From the NCBI RefSeq assembly GCF_000695095.2, contig NZ_CP011454.1:930001-994000 (forward strand): a stretch of 64,000 nucleotides of DNA. The letters are read 5' to 3'. The translations under genes were made by a program, and so were the position numbers. Each line of letters starts with the position of its first letter. Position 1 is the stretch's first letter. Source of the stretch: Gemmatimonas phototrophica (lineage in GTDB: Bacteria; Gemmatimonadota; Gemmatimonadetes; Gemmatimonadales; Gemmatimonadaceae). The notes under the pieces are model-generated. The model did not search any database and was not told the DNA's origin. It saw nothing but the letters and a program-made list of their open reading frames with translations. This document shows, piece by piece, positions 43,907 through 52,853 of the stretch.

Positions 43907-45469
43907 ATGGCGCAACCGGCAAAAACCATCTTGTGGGTGGACGACGAGGCCGAGCTCCTCGAGCCCCACCGGCTCCTGCTCGGCGATAAAGGCTATGTGG
44001 TGGTGACCGCCACCAACGCCGACGACGCGCTGGAGTTGCTGCGGCGGCACAGCTACGACCTGGTGCTGCTGGACGAACAGATGCCCGGAACGCGGGGGCT
44101 GGATGCCTACAAGGACATCCGGGAGCTGTCGCCCACGTTGCCGGTGGTCATGGTCACCAAGAGCGAAGAAGACGCGACGCTCAAGGAGGCCATTGGCGCG
44201 AATATTCGCGACTATCTCGTAAAGCCCGTCACGCCGCGGCAGGTGCTGTCGGTAATCACCAAGATTCTCGATGGGCCGCTCATTCGCTCGCAGGCCATGG
44301 CACGCGCCTTTGTGGAGCGGTTCCGGGCCATTGAGCAGGAACGGTACGCCAATCTGGACTGGCGCGGCTGGATTGAGCGGTTCGCGGAGCTGATGCAGTG
44401 GGATGTGGAGCTGGCCGAAGCCGGGGAGCTGGGGTTGCACGAGTCGCTGCGCGGGCTGTATCCCGACATGCACCGCGCCTTTGCCGACTACATGCGTCGG
44501 GAGTACCCGCGCTGGCTGCGCGAGCTGGAAGGCGACCGTCCGCCGCTCTCGGTGGATGTGTTTCAGGAGTTCGTGCTGCCCGTGCTGCAGCGCGATCGCA
44601 AGGTGATTTTTGTGGTGATCGATTGCCTGCGTCTCGACCAGTGGCGGGTGCTGGAGCCGTTGCTGGCGCCGCTCTTCGAGGTGGAAACCACGCACTACTA
44701 CTCCATTCTGCCCACGGCTACGCCCTACGCGCGCAACGCGCTGTTCAGCGGGCTGTTTCCGGGGGAGATTGCCGCGCGCTTTCCCGACTGGTGGGGAGAG
44801 CGCGACGACGAAACGCTCAACGCGCACGAAAAGGATCTGCTGGTCGCGCAGTTGGCCGAGCTGCAGGTGGCGGCCACGGTGCGCTACCAGAAGTTGACCA
44901 CCGCAAACGATTCCGACGATCTCGAGCGGCATTTGCCGGCGGCCATTGCCGGGGAAGGGGTGCATGCCTTCGTCTTCAATTTCGTGGACATGCTCACGCA
45001 TGGCCGGTCGGAGAGCATGATTCTGTACGAAGTGGCGCGCGACGAGATTGCGCTGCGGGCACTTACCAAGCAGTGGTTTGAGCGGTCGGCGCTGCTGTCG
45101 CTGCTGCGCGAGGCCTCACGCCGCAATATTTCGGTGGTCGTGACCAGTGACCACGGCGCGCTGCACTGCAACACGCCAGCCACGGTGTTTGCCAAGCGTG
45201 ACGCCACCGCCAACCTGCGCTACAAGTTTGGCGAAGATATTCGCTCCGAAAAGAGCGAGCACGCGCTGCTCTTCAGCAACCCCGACGATTTGCGGTTGCC
45301 GCATCGCGGTCCGGGAAACAACTCACTCATCGCGGCCGGTGACACGTTCTTTGTGTATCCCACCAAGCTGCGCGAGTATCAGGGACGGTACAAAGGCTCG
45401 TTCCTGCACGGTGGTGTGACCCCTGAGGAGTGCATTCTCCCGGTGTCGCTGCTCACTCCCAAGCGCTGA
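43907..45469 (+). CDS. PorX-type response regulator with PglZ phosphodiesterase domain
   Basis: The 520-residue cytoplasmic protein has a receiver domain (about 5-122) with the acidic pair VDDE, phosphoacceptor Asp56 in LLDEQMPG, Thr84 and Lys106. A helical linker follows, then a PglZ/alkaline-phosphatase-fold domain (about 225-515). The metal set looks intact: Asp239 (VIDCLRLDQW), Thr272 (PTATPYARN), Asp361 and His365 (FVDMLTH), Asp415-His416 (TSDHG) and a late histidine in FLHGG. PorX of Porphyromonas has this architecture, controls the type IX secretion system and hydrolyses oligonucleotides. No type IX genes or PorY kinase occur here. The ABC exporter follows after 2 nt. Confidence 0.9.
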   Translation: MAQPAKTILWVDDEAELLEPHRLLLGDKGYVVVTATNADDALELLRRHSYDLVLLDEQMPGTRGLDAYKDIRELSPTLPVVMVTKSEEDATLKEAIGANIRDYLVKPVTPRQVLSVITKILDGPLIRSQAMARAFVERFRAIEQERYANLDWRGWIERFAELMQWDVELAEAGELGLHESLRGLYPDMHRAFADYMRREYPRWLRELEGDRPPLSVDVFQEFVLPVLQRDRKVIFVVIDCLRLDQWRVLEPLLAPLFEVETTHYYSILPTATPYARNALFSGLFPGEIAARFPDWWGERDDETLNAHEKDLLVAQLAELQVAATVRYQKLTTANDSDDLERHLPAAIAGEGVHAFVFNFVDMLTHGRSESMILYEVARDEIALRALTKQWFERSALLSLLREASRRNISVVVTSDHGALHCNTPATVFAKRDATANLRYKFGEDIRSEKSEHALLFSNPDDLRLPHRGPGNNSLIAAGDTFFVYPTKLREYQGRYKGSFLHGGVTPEECILPVSLLTPKR

Positions 45470-45471
45470 CC

Positions 45472-47313
45472 ATGGCACAGACCGGGAATGTCCGGACGCC
45501 GGGCACGTTGCTTTGGCGGCGGCTCTGGCGCTTTGTGGGACCGCACAAGGGCAAGCTCTTTCTGGTGGTGTTGCTGAACGCACTGGCCGCCTTTGCCGAC
45601 GTGTTTTCCTTCACGTTGCTGGTGCCGTTCTTCAACGCGTTCTTCAAGTCGGACCAGCTGTTGCCCACCACGGGGACGATTGGGCGGCTGCTGCAAAGCT
45701 CCATTGGTTTTCTGCTTGATGAGCAGGACCGCATGGGGTCGCTGCGCAATGTGATGCTCATCGTTATTGGCGCCGTCACCCTCAAGAACACGCTGGTGTG
45801 GTTCGCCGGGCAGGTGGGCGTCAAGTTGCAGGAGTTCGTGGTGCGTGATCTGCGCACGGCGGTCTATGCGCATCTGCTGCGGTTGCCGCTGCCGTGGTTC
45901 ACGCGCAACAAGGTGGGGCAGATCATTTCGCGCGTGCTCACCGACACGAGCAACGCCAAAACGGTCGTCACGGAACTGGTGACCCGCTCGCTGTGGAGTG
46001 GCGCCCAGGTGCTTGCCACCCTCGTGGCCATGTTCACCACGTCGTGGCGCCTGTCGCTCGCCGCGCTGGTCATTGCGCCCATCACCATTGGCGCCATTCA
46101 GCCGGTGCTGCGCAAACTGCGCAAAGGGTACCGCACGCTGGGCAATGAGCAGGGCGAAATGACCAGCCTGGTGCAGGAAGTGGTGAGCGGCGTGCGGCTC
46201 GTGAAATCGTATCGGGCCGAAGGGCGCGAAGAGCGCAAATTCACCGACAAGAACAACGCCTTTGCGCGTGGCTTCGTAAAGGTCGGGCGGCTGGCCCTGC
46301 TGAGCGGGCCGGTCACGGAAACACTGGGCACGTTCACGGCGGTCGCCATTCTCTGGTACGGCGCTCAATTGGTGCTCGTGGAAGGCACGCTCACCGGCGC
46401 CGAACTGCTGGTGTTTCTGGTGCAGGTCATGCGTCTGTTGCAGCCGCTCAAGCAACTGTCGCAAACGCCGGCGGCGGCACAGCAGTCGCTGGCCAGCGCC
46501 GAACGTCTCTTCGAAATTCTGGATTCGCCGTCGGAGACGGCGGCCGACCGGGGAACGCGCACCACGGCGTCGTTTACCCGCGACATCGTCTTTGAGCACA
46601 CCGGGTTTCAGTACACCGATGGCGCTGCGGCACTCATCGACGTGTCGTTCACCGCACGCAAGGGCGAAGTGGTGGCGCTCGTGGGTGCCAGCGGGGCCGG
46701 CAAGAGCACGCTGGTGGACTTGCTCCCGCGATTCATCGACCCAACCAGCGGGCGCATTCTGCTTGATGGCGTGGATTTGCGCGAGATCAAGCTGGATGCG
46801 CTGCGCACCCTTACTGGCATCGTGAGTCAGGATACCGTGCTGTTCAACGATTCCGTACGGGCCAATGTGGGCTTCGGCACGCCAGATGCCACGCAGGAAC
46901 AGCTGAATGCGGCCGCCAGTGCGGCCAACGCGCTGGGCTTCATTGAAGCGCTTCCGGAGGGGTGGGATACCAACCTGGGCGAGCGTGGTACCCGGTTGTC
47001 CGGCGGGCAGCGGCAGCGACTGGCCATTGCGCGGGCGCTGGTGTCCGACCCGCCCATTCTCATTCTCGACGAGGCCACGTCGGCACTGGACGTGGAGAGC
47101 GAGCGACTGGTGCAGGAGGCCATTGATCGCCTGCTGCAGGGGCGCACCGTGTTCGTGATTGCGCATCGGCTGGCCACCATTCAGCACGCCGACCGCATTC
47201 TGGTTCTGGACGATGGTCGATTGGTGGAGGAAGGCACGCACGCGGCGTTGCTGGCGAGTGGTGGGGCTTACGCCCGTCTGCATGCGCTGCAGTTCGACCC
47301 GCGCCCCGAGTAG
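45472..47313 (+). CDS. ABC exporter (fused membrane and ATPase domains, MsbA-like)
   Basis: The 613-residue half-transporter has six membrane segments in the first 330 residues and an ATPase domain with Walker A LVGASGAGKSTLVDLL, the Q-loop region in GIVSQDTVLFNDS, signature LSGGQRQRLAIARAL, Walker B ILILDEATSALD and the switch histidine in VIAHRLATI. It would flip lipids or export other envelope substrates as a homodimer. It lies between the PorX-type gene and a glycosyltransferase remnant, a setting suggesting surface glycolipid export. Confidence 0.92.
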   Translation: MAQTGNVRTPGTLLWRRLWRFVGPHKGKLFLVVLLNALAAFADVFSFTLLVPFFNAFFKSDQLLPTTGTIGRLLQSSIGFLLDEQDRMGSLRNVMLIVIGAVTLKNTLVWFAGQVGVKLQEFVVRDLRTAVYAHLLRLPLPWFTRNKVGQIISRVLTDTSNAKTVVTELVTRSLWSGAQVLATLVAMFTTSWRLSLAALVIAPITIGAIQPVLRKLRKGYRTLGNEQGEMTSLVQEVVSGVRLVKSYRAEGREERKFTDKNNAFARGFVKVGRLALLSGPVTETLGTFTAVAILWYGAQLVLVEGTLTGAELLVFLVQVMRLLQPLKQLSQTPAAAQQSLASAERLFEILDSPSETAADRGTRTTASFTRDIVFEHTGFQYTDGAAALIDVSFTARKGEVVALVGASGAGKSTLVDLLPRFIDPTSGRILLDGVDLREIKLDALRTLTGIVSQDTVLFNDSVRANVGFGTPDATQEQLNAAASAANALGFIEALPEGWDTNLGERGTRLSGGQRQRLAIARALVSDPPILILDEATSALDVESERLVQEAIDRLLQGRTVFVIAHRLATIQHADRILVLDDGRLVEEGTHAALLASGGAYARLHALQFDPRPE

Positions 47314-47317
47314 CGCC

Positions 47318-48423
47318 ATGCGTGTGCTTGTGGTGGCCACCACCCCGCAGTGGGACGCCGGTACCCGGCTCATGGCCTCGCTGGCGGCCGGTCTTTCTGC
47401 GCGCGGCGATGTGGTGGCCATTGCCTGTGCCCCGCACAGTGCGTCCGAAGCGGCGATTGAACGCACGTGGCCCCGCATGTCGCTGCGCACCGTGACCGGG
47501 CAGGGGTGGTTCCGACAGGGGATGAGCTTGCGCGCCATTGTCACGGCGCTGCGCCCGGATGCGTTGCTGGTGAGTGGTGAGGCCGATGCGGTTCTGGCCG
47601 CGTTTGCGATGGGGAAGCGGGGCGGGATCGTACGCCGATATACCACCGATGAGCGCGAAGGGATGACGCTGGCCGATGCGCACGACGCGTTGCCGTGGCG
47701 GGCACGGTACACGCTGTCGCGGGCCTCCATCACGGCGTGGGGCGCCTCGTCGCTGGCGCTGGGATGGCCGATGGCTGATCCTCCCGCGGATACGGACGGT
47801 GCGACGTCGGTGCATCGACTCCCGGTGGTGGCGCCGCACATCGTGCTGGTGCCGGCCGCGATGCACGATGAGGTCACCGCCAACGCCTGCGGGCCATTGC
47901 GCATGTGCGATCACGGCACGGCGCGTTGCGGATCTCCTTGCTGGGTGAGGCCAGTGCCTTGCAGGCCACGCGACTGCACGCCGCAGCGCTTGATCTGTCA
48001 GGATGCGTACAGGTCGTACCGCTCGACACGCTGTTGCACCACGCGTTCCGCGGGCCGCATCCGCAGGCAAGTGTGGCCTGGATTGCCGCCGGGGGAGATG
48101 CCGGCGCGCTGGGCACGCTGGCGGCGATGCAGCAGGGCATGCCGGTCGTGGTGCCACAGGAGGCGGCCTACGCCGAGTTGGTCACGCCGGGCGTGACCGG
48201 CTTCCGCGTTCCGGCCGACTCGAGTGTGACGGTGGTGGCCGAGGTGGCGCGGGTGCTGTCGGACGCGTCGGCGCAGCGGGCGATGGGTGAAGCCGCCGCT
48301 GTTCGCGCCGCACGGGACTACGCGTGGGACCGCTTTGTGGATACGGCCGCGACGTTGCTGGCGCAGGCCGGCGGTGTGGCCGGGACGCGGGTGACGCGCC
48401 GGCCGTCACTCACCCCGGCCTGA
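47318..48423 (+). pseudogene. Glycosyltransferase-like gene interrupted by a frameshift
   Basis: The first frame from ATG 47318 gives a Rossmann-like start (VLVVATTPQWDAGTRL) and runs sensibly to about 47915. It then turns Cys/Arg-rich (CGSPCWVRP) and ends at 48196. The expected continuation, LRISLLGEASALQATRL and the GT4-type GMPVVVPQEAAYAELV, lies in another frame (open from 47905 to 48423). The junction needs a net +2 or -1 change near the GC-rich run ggcacggcgcgttgcgg (about 47912-47930). Both halves look otherwise undamaged, so this is either a recent lesion or a sequencing error. Glycosyltransferase is the best guess from the C-terminal motif. Confidence 0.68.
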
Positions 48424-48425
48424 GC

Positions 48426-49298
48426 ATGAGCGTTCCGGTTTCCCCCCAGAGCGCGGCGCTCGCCAACGGATCGCAGACGTGGCGCAAGCTGCGCCGCGAT
48501 GGCCGCAGTTGGCTGGGAGTGACGGTGGTGTTGGTGCTTGTCCTGCTGGCCATCGCGGCGCCACTGGTTACCAGCCACGATCCGTCGCGCATTGACCTGC
48601 GTCACACGCTGGAGGCACCCAGTCGTACGCACCTGCTGGGCACCGATGCGCAGGGGCGTGATGTGTGGTCGCGGCTCGTCTACGGCGCGCGCATCTCGCT
48701 GCTGGTCGGGTTGGCGTCGCAAGGGATTGCGCTCGCCATTGGCGTTGGCCTGGGGCTTGTTGCCGGCTACAGAGGCAAGTGGACGGATGATGTCGTGATG
48801 CGAATGGCCGACGTGACCCTGGCCTTCCCGTCGCTCCTGTTGCTGATCGCCATGGCGGCAGCCTTTGAGCCGTCACTCACCATGGTGTGTGTCGTGATTG
48901 GTGTGGTGGGGTGGGCGGGCATGGCACGACTGGTGCGCGGCCAGGTGCTGGTGGTGCGCGAGCTGGAGTTCGTGCAGGCCATGCGGGCCATCGGTGCTGG
49001 TGACGCCCGTATTCTGTTTCGCCACGTATTGCCCAACGTGATGGCGCCGGTGGTGATTGCCGGCACGCTGGGCATTGCCGGCGCCATCATGGCCGAAGCC
49101 GCACTCAGCTTTCTGGGACTCGGCGTACAACCCCCTACGCCCAGCTGGGGGGCCATGATTGCTGATGGGCGCGACCTGTCGCAGCTTCGGAATGCGCCGT
49201 GGACGTCGCTGGCGCCCGGGCTCGCCATCGGGTGCGCGGTGCTGGGCTTCAATCTGTTGGGCGATGCGGTACGTGACGCAGTGGATCCGCGATCCTGA
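48426..49298 (+). CDS. Peptide ABC transporter permease, DppC/OppC family
   Basis: The 290-residue permease starts at ATG 48426, three bases after the preceding stop. It has the OppC N-terminal segment with a first membrane span (about 27-50), HLLGTDAQGRDVWSRLVYGAR, the coupling loop ELEFVQAMRAIGAGDARI and LSFLGLGVQPPTPSWGAMI. It is the natural partner of a DppB-type permease; the only one in the window is at 1309-2229, next to the binding protein. No ATPase of the DppD/F type is present. Confidence 0.9.
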   Translation: MSVPVSPQSAALANGSQTWRKLRRDGRSWLGVTVVLVLVLLAIAAPLVTSHDPSRIDLRHTLEAPSRTHLLGTDAQGRDVWSRLVYGARISLLVGLASQGIALAIGVGLGLVAGYRGKWTDDVVMRMADVTLAFPSLLLLIAMAAAFEPSLTMVCVVIGVVGWAGMARLVRGQVLVVRELEFVQAMRAIGAGDARILFRHVLPNVMAPVVIAGTLGIAGAIMAEAALSFLGLGVQPPTPSWGAMIADGRDLSQLRNAPWTSLAPGLAIGCAVLGFNLLGDAVRDAVDPRS

Positions 49299-49349
49299 GG
49301 GGCATGTTGCCATGGCGTTCCTTCTTTCTTCCGCTTACTGCCGCGTCTC

Positions 49350-50492
49350 ATGATCGATACGACTGCGCTCCGCCATCGTGAATACGCCTGGATGGCCACC
49401 GATCCTGGCATCTACCTCAATGCGGCATCCGTGGGTCCCATGCCGCAACGGGCGGTCACGGTGGCGAATGAGTGGAGCGCCCTGCGCGCGCAGCCGCATC
49501 ATCTCCCGTTTCAGCGCATGCTCGACGCGGCATCCACGGCGCGGCAGAATTTCGCCGCGCTGGTGGGAGCGGACGCTGACGAGATTGCGCTGATGCCCAA
49601 CACCACCTACGGGCTCAACCTTGCCGCCCGCGCCTTGCCGCTCCGCCCCGGGGTCATTCTGTCCTTCGACGGCGAGTTCCCGAGCTGCGTCTATCCGTTT
49701 CAGGCACTGGGCTCACGCGGTATTGAGCTGGAGCTGGTGCCGCGCGTGAATGGGTTGCCTGACGAAGACACCTTGGTGCAGGCCATTGAACAGCGCACCG
49801 ATGTGGTGGCGGTGGTGGTCAGCTGGGTGCAGTTCGCGACGGGTTTTGTGGCCGACCTCGAGCGCATTGGCCATGCCTGTCGGGGCAAGGGCATCTTTTT
49901 CATTGTGGATGGCATTCAGGGGTGCGGGGTGCGCCCCATCAACCTGCATGCCTTGCCGGTGGATCTGTTTGCCAGCGGCGCGCAGAAGTGGCAGCTAGGC
50001 CCGTGGGGGACCGGTTTTGTGTACGTGCGCCGCGAATTGATCACCGCGCTCGAGCCGCACGATGTGGGGTGGGCGTGCATGAAGAGCACCACCGATTACA
50101 CGCGCCTCACCGACTACGAGTTCGATTTCTTCGATGATGCCCGTCGCTTTGAAGTGGTAACGCTCGCGTACCACGATTTTGCCGTGGCCAACGCCGGGAC
50201 GTCGCTCCTGCTGGAGCTCGGGGTGGCCAACGTGGCCGCCCATCTCGACGCCTTGGGCACCCGCCTGGTGGAGTGGGCGCAGTCGCGGCGGGATGTGCGG
50301 CTCGTGACGCCGCCACTTTCGTCCCGTCGCGCTGGTGTCGTGGCCTTTGCTCCCGACGCGCTCGACGAAATGGCGGCCCGCCTCACACGGGCCCACGTCA
50401 CGTTTACGGTGCGCGAAGGGGCAATTCGCCTCTCTCCACACTGCTACAACAGCATGGACGACATTCACCAGGTCCTCGGGCTGCTGGAGTAA
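49350..50492 (+). CDS. Class V PLP-dependent aminotransferase
   Basis: The 380-residue enzyme has the fold type I class V layout of cysteine desulfurases and isopenicillin-N-epimerase-like proteins. Visible are NTTYGLNLAARAL, the cofactor-aspartate region FFIVDGIQGCGV, and the Schiff-base lysine Lys213 in ASGAQKWQLGPWGTGF. The desulfurase catalytic cysteine loop is not evident, so a lyase, epimerase or kynureninase-like reaction is as likely. Neighbours (peptide permease, GNAT gene) do not settle the substrate. Confidence 0.87.
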   Translation: MIDTTALRHREYAWMATDPGIYLNAASVGPMPQRAVTVANEWSALRAQPHHLPFQRMLDAASTARQNFAALVGADADEIALMPNTTYGLNLAARALPLRPGVILSFDGEFPSCVYPFQALGSRGIELELVPRVNGLPDEDTLVQAIEQRTDVVAVVVSWVQFATGFVADLERIGHACRGKGIFFIVDGIQGCGVRPINLHALPVDLFASGAQKWQLGPWGTGFVYVRRELITALEPHDVGWACMKSTTDYTRLTDYEFDFFDDARRFEVVTLAYHDFAVANAGTSLLLELGVANVAAHLDALGTRLVEWAQSRRDVRLVTPPLSSRRAGVVAFAPDALDEMAARLTRAHVTFTVREGAIRLSPHCYNSMDDIHQVLGLLE

Positions 50493-50588
50493 CGCGTTGC
50501 CGGTGCCGGATGCATCAAAACCACCGGCACCACTGGACCTGCCGTACAGACTCGCCATCTTACATGGGCAGGTCTCTCTTGCCCACAG

Positions 50589-51191
50589 ATGTCTCGCCAC
50601 TCCAAAGCTCGTCCCCCGATGGCCCTTGCGGAGCGCACCGTGTCGGAAGCGCTGCGGCTCTTTGTGCGCCATCCGCAGGGGGGCGCCGCCCCGCCGGCCG
50701 CCGCTCATGAGACGATGCCGGCCATTCGGGGCGACGAGCTGATTGCACTGGTGGATGAGCGGACACTGACCGCAGAACCACCGCCCATGGCGATGCTCGT
50801 GTATGCGCCAGCGCCCATGCTGATGGATACCCTGCGCTTTGATGTGAGCCAGGAAGAATGGCGTCCATTTGCCCGCGCCCACGACGAGGCGGCGGGCGCC
50901 GTGCTGCGGGTCGGCGCGATGCGCGGCGGCGTGCTGGTGGCCCTCGCCTCCGCGGAACGTCCGCAGGGGCGACTCTCGCGGCTGCGGGTCCTCGTGTCAC
51001 CCACGTTCCGTCATATCGGGCTGGGTCATCTGGTGCTGCATCGCGCGGCGCGCGCCCTGCTGTACGACGGCCTGCTCCCCTACGCCCGCCTGGCCACCAC
51101 CGACTTCGGGGCCCGTGCACTCGCCCGGGCCGTGGGATTTGTAAATATCACCCGCAGCCTCGGGCTGGGTGGCATGACGTTGGCCACCTGA
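50589..51191 (+). CDS. GNAT-like N-acetyltransferase
   Basis: The 200-residue protein has an unassigned N-terminal half and a C-terminal GNAT-like fold. The acetyl-CoA loop appears as VSPTFRHIGLGHLVLHRAAR (an R-x-x-G-x-G variant), followed by the helix and ALARAVGFV typical of the family end. Substrate unknown. The leader (50560-50588) holds TTACAT and a small hairpin GGGCA/TGCCC between it and the ATG, so this gene is probably not leaderless. Confidence 0.7.
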   Translation: MSRHSKARPPMALAERTVSEALRLFVRHPQGGAAPPAAAHETMPAIRGDELIALVDERTLTAEPPPMAMLVYAPAPMLMDTLRFDVSQEEWRPFARAHDEAAGAVLRVGAMRGGVLVALASAERPQGRLSRLRVLVSPTFRHIGLGHLVLHRAARALLYDGLLPYARLATTDFGARALARAVGFVNITRSLGLGGMTLAT

Positions 51192-51246
51192 AATCGCAGA
51201 CGGCGTAGCGGCCAGCCTGAATTGCCGGTACAGAGCCGGCTCCGCG

Positions 51247-51463
51247 CAACTGCATTACGAGGACTGGCCCGTGTGGTCGGACAGGGCGTCTCGACGAGGA
51301 CTGTGACGGTGGAGGCGACAAATACTCGCCACCTCCTCAAGATCCACAATCGAAAATAATGAACAACCGTGCGGCAGCAGTACGCCGCTCGACTCATGCC
51401 GGAGGCAGTCCTCGTTGGACGCCATGCCCGCCACATCGGAGCAGTCCTCGAAAGGCAGTTGCA
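51247..51463. repeat. Structured ~217-bp element, copy 3 (diverged)
   Basis: It aligns without gaps to copies 1 and 2 over at least 150 bp, at roughly three-quarters identity. The ends are GCAACTGCATTACGAGGACTG and CAGTCCTCGAAAGGCAGTTGC, so the outermost TGAAC/GTTCA pair of copy 2 is here CAAC/GTTG. Inside, CGAGGACTG pairs perfectly with CAGTCCTCG. It fills most of the 324-bp gap between the convergent GNAT and tyrS genes (51192-51515), which has no recognisable gene. Confidence 0.8.
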
Positions 51464-51515
51464 GTCCGGGCCAGTCAACCGCGCCGCGGCGGTGGCCCGC
51501 ACTGGGCCCAACCGC

Positions 51516-52802
51516 TTACGGCACCTGAATGAGGCCAAACTCGCGCTGGCCTTTCTTGATCAGCAGGTGACGACCGGGCAACAGCTGGTCATTCGACACC
51601 ATGGCCGACGTCACCTTGGTGCCGTTCACGCTGATTCCGCCCTGCTCCAGCAGCCGTTTGGCCGCGCCACGTGACGCGGCGATACCCAGCAACACCAAAC
51701 CGTGCAGCACATCCACGTCGGCCGACGTGCCCTCCGCTGGCGCCTCGTACACGGCAAACGGAATCTCCTCGCGTAACGCCCCCAGGGCCGCCGTCGAGAG
51801 CCCCTGCGGATCGGCCTTCTCAAAGAGCAGCGCCGATACTTCCTGCGCCACGCGTGCCGCTTCGGCACTGTGCACACGCGCGGTGACGTCGGCGGCCAAC
51901 GCGCGCTGCGCCGCCCGCTTTTCCGGGGCGCTGCGCACCTGCTCGTCGAGGGCCGTGATGTCCTCGAGTGACAGCAGCGTGTAGAAGCGCAGGTAGCGGG
52001 ACACGTCGCGGTCGTCGGCGCCCATCCAGAACTGATAAAACTTGTACGGCGATGTGCGGGCCGGGTCGAGCCACACCGAACCGCCGCCGGTGCTCTTGCC
52101 AAACTTGGTGCCGTCGGCGTTGGTGATGAGCGGGAAGGTCAGCCCGTGAGCCTCAGCGCCCTTCGACTTGCGAATGAGTTCCAGTCCGGCGGTGATGTTG
52201 CCCCACTGGTCGCTCCCACCCATCTGCAGGGTGACCCCTTCGCGTTGGTGCAGCTCGAGGAAGTCGTAGGCCTGCATGAGCATGTAGGTGAACTCCGTGA
52301 ACGAAATGCCCGTCTCCAGACGGCTCTTCACCGAGTCCTTCGCCATCATGTAGTTCACCGAGAAGTGCTTCCCGGTATCGCGCAGGAAATCGATGAGCGA
52401 GATGCTGCAGAGCCAGTCGGCGTTGTTGACCAGCTTCGCGGCGCTGGGGCCCTCGAAGTCAAGGAACTTGGCCAGCTGCTTCCGAATGGCCTCGGCGTTG
52501 GCACCGATCGTCTCGAGGTCCTGCAAATTCCGCTCGTTGCTGCGCCCACTGGGATCGCCAATCATGCCGGTGCCGCCACCCACCAGCGCAATGGGCCGAT
52601 GACCGGCGCGCTGCAGATGGACCAGTCCCATGATGGGTATGAGGTTCCCGACGTGCAGGCTGTCCGCCGTGGGGTCGAACCCCACGTACGCGGAGACCTG
52701 GCCGTCGGCAAACGCGGCCGGGAGGCCCTCGGTGTGCTGGCTGAGCAGCTCGCGCCAGGCGAGTTCTGCGAGGGGGGAGGCGGAAAGTGTGCGCTCGGAC
52801 AT
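51516..52802 (-). CDS. tyrS: Tyrosyl-tRNA synthetase
   Basis: The 428-residue class I synthetase charges tRNA-Tyr. The HIGH-type motif appears as DSLHVGNLIPI and the KMSKS-type motif as KFGKSTGG. The tyrosine-binding region is QAYDFLELHQREGVTLQMGG with GSDQWGN. A C-terminal S4 RNA-binding domain covers about 360-425 (GAAKRLLEQGGISVNGTKV). Start ATG 52802 follows TATGTT by 6 nt. It is divergent from the penicillin-binding protein gene. Confidence 0.96.
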   Translation of the reverse strand: MSERTLSASPLAELAWRELLSQHTEGLPAAFADGQVSAYVGFDPTADSLHVGNLIPIMGLVHLQRAGHRPIALVGGGTGMIGDPSGRSNERNLQDLETIGANAEAIRKQLAKFLDFEGPSAAKLVNNADWLCSISLIDFLRDTGKHFSVNYMMAKDSVKSRLETGISFTEFTYMLMQAYDFLELHQREGVTLQMGGSDQWGNITAGLELIRKSKGAEAHGLTFPLITNADGTKFGKSTGGGSVWLDPARTSPYKFYQFWMGADDRDVSRYLRFYTLLSLEDITALDEQVRSAPEKRAAQRALAADVTARVHSAEAARVAQEVSALLFEKADPQGLSTAALGALREEIPFAVYEAPAEGTSADVDVLHGLVLLGIAASRGAAKRLLEQGGISVNGTKVTSAMVSNDQLLPGRHLLIKKGQREFGLIQVP

Positions 52803-52808
52803 GCTCAA

Positions 52809-52814
52809 AACATA
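52809..52814 (-). promoter_or_regulatory. -10 box (TATGTT) of tyrS
   Basis: TATGTT on the minus strand ends 6 nt before the ATG at 52802. No T-box-like leader can exist if the mRNA is leaderless. Confidence 0.5.
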
Positions 52815-52853
52815 AGCGCCCCCTGAAGTGGTACCGATCCCTCCGCCGGGGTG

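Noticed and set aside
45379-47904. 841-codon open frame on the minus strand opposite the ABC exporter
   Set aside because: The plus strand carries intact ABC motifs; the antisense product has no recognisable domain and spans several real gene borders.
51192-52814. T-box leader for tyrS
   Set aside because: The tyrS start has a -10 box 6 nt upstream, leaving no room for a leader; the 51.2-kb element lies downstream of tyrS, not upstream.
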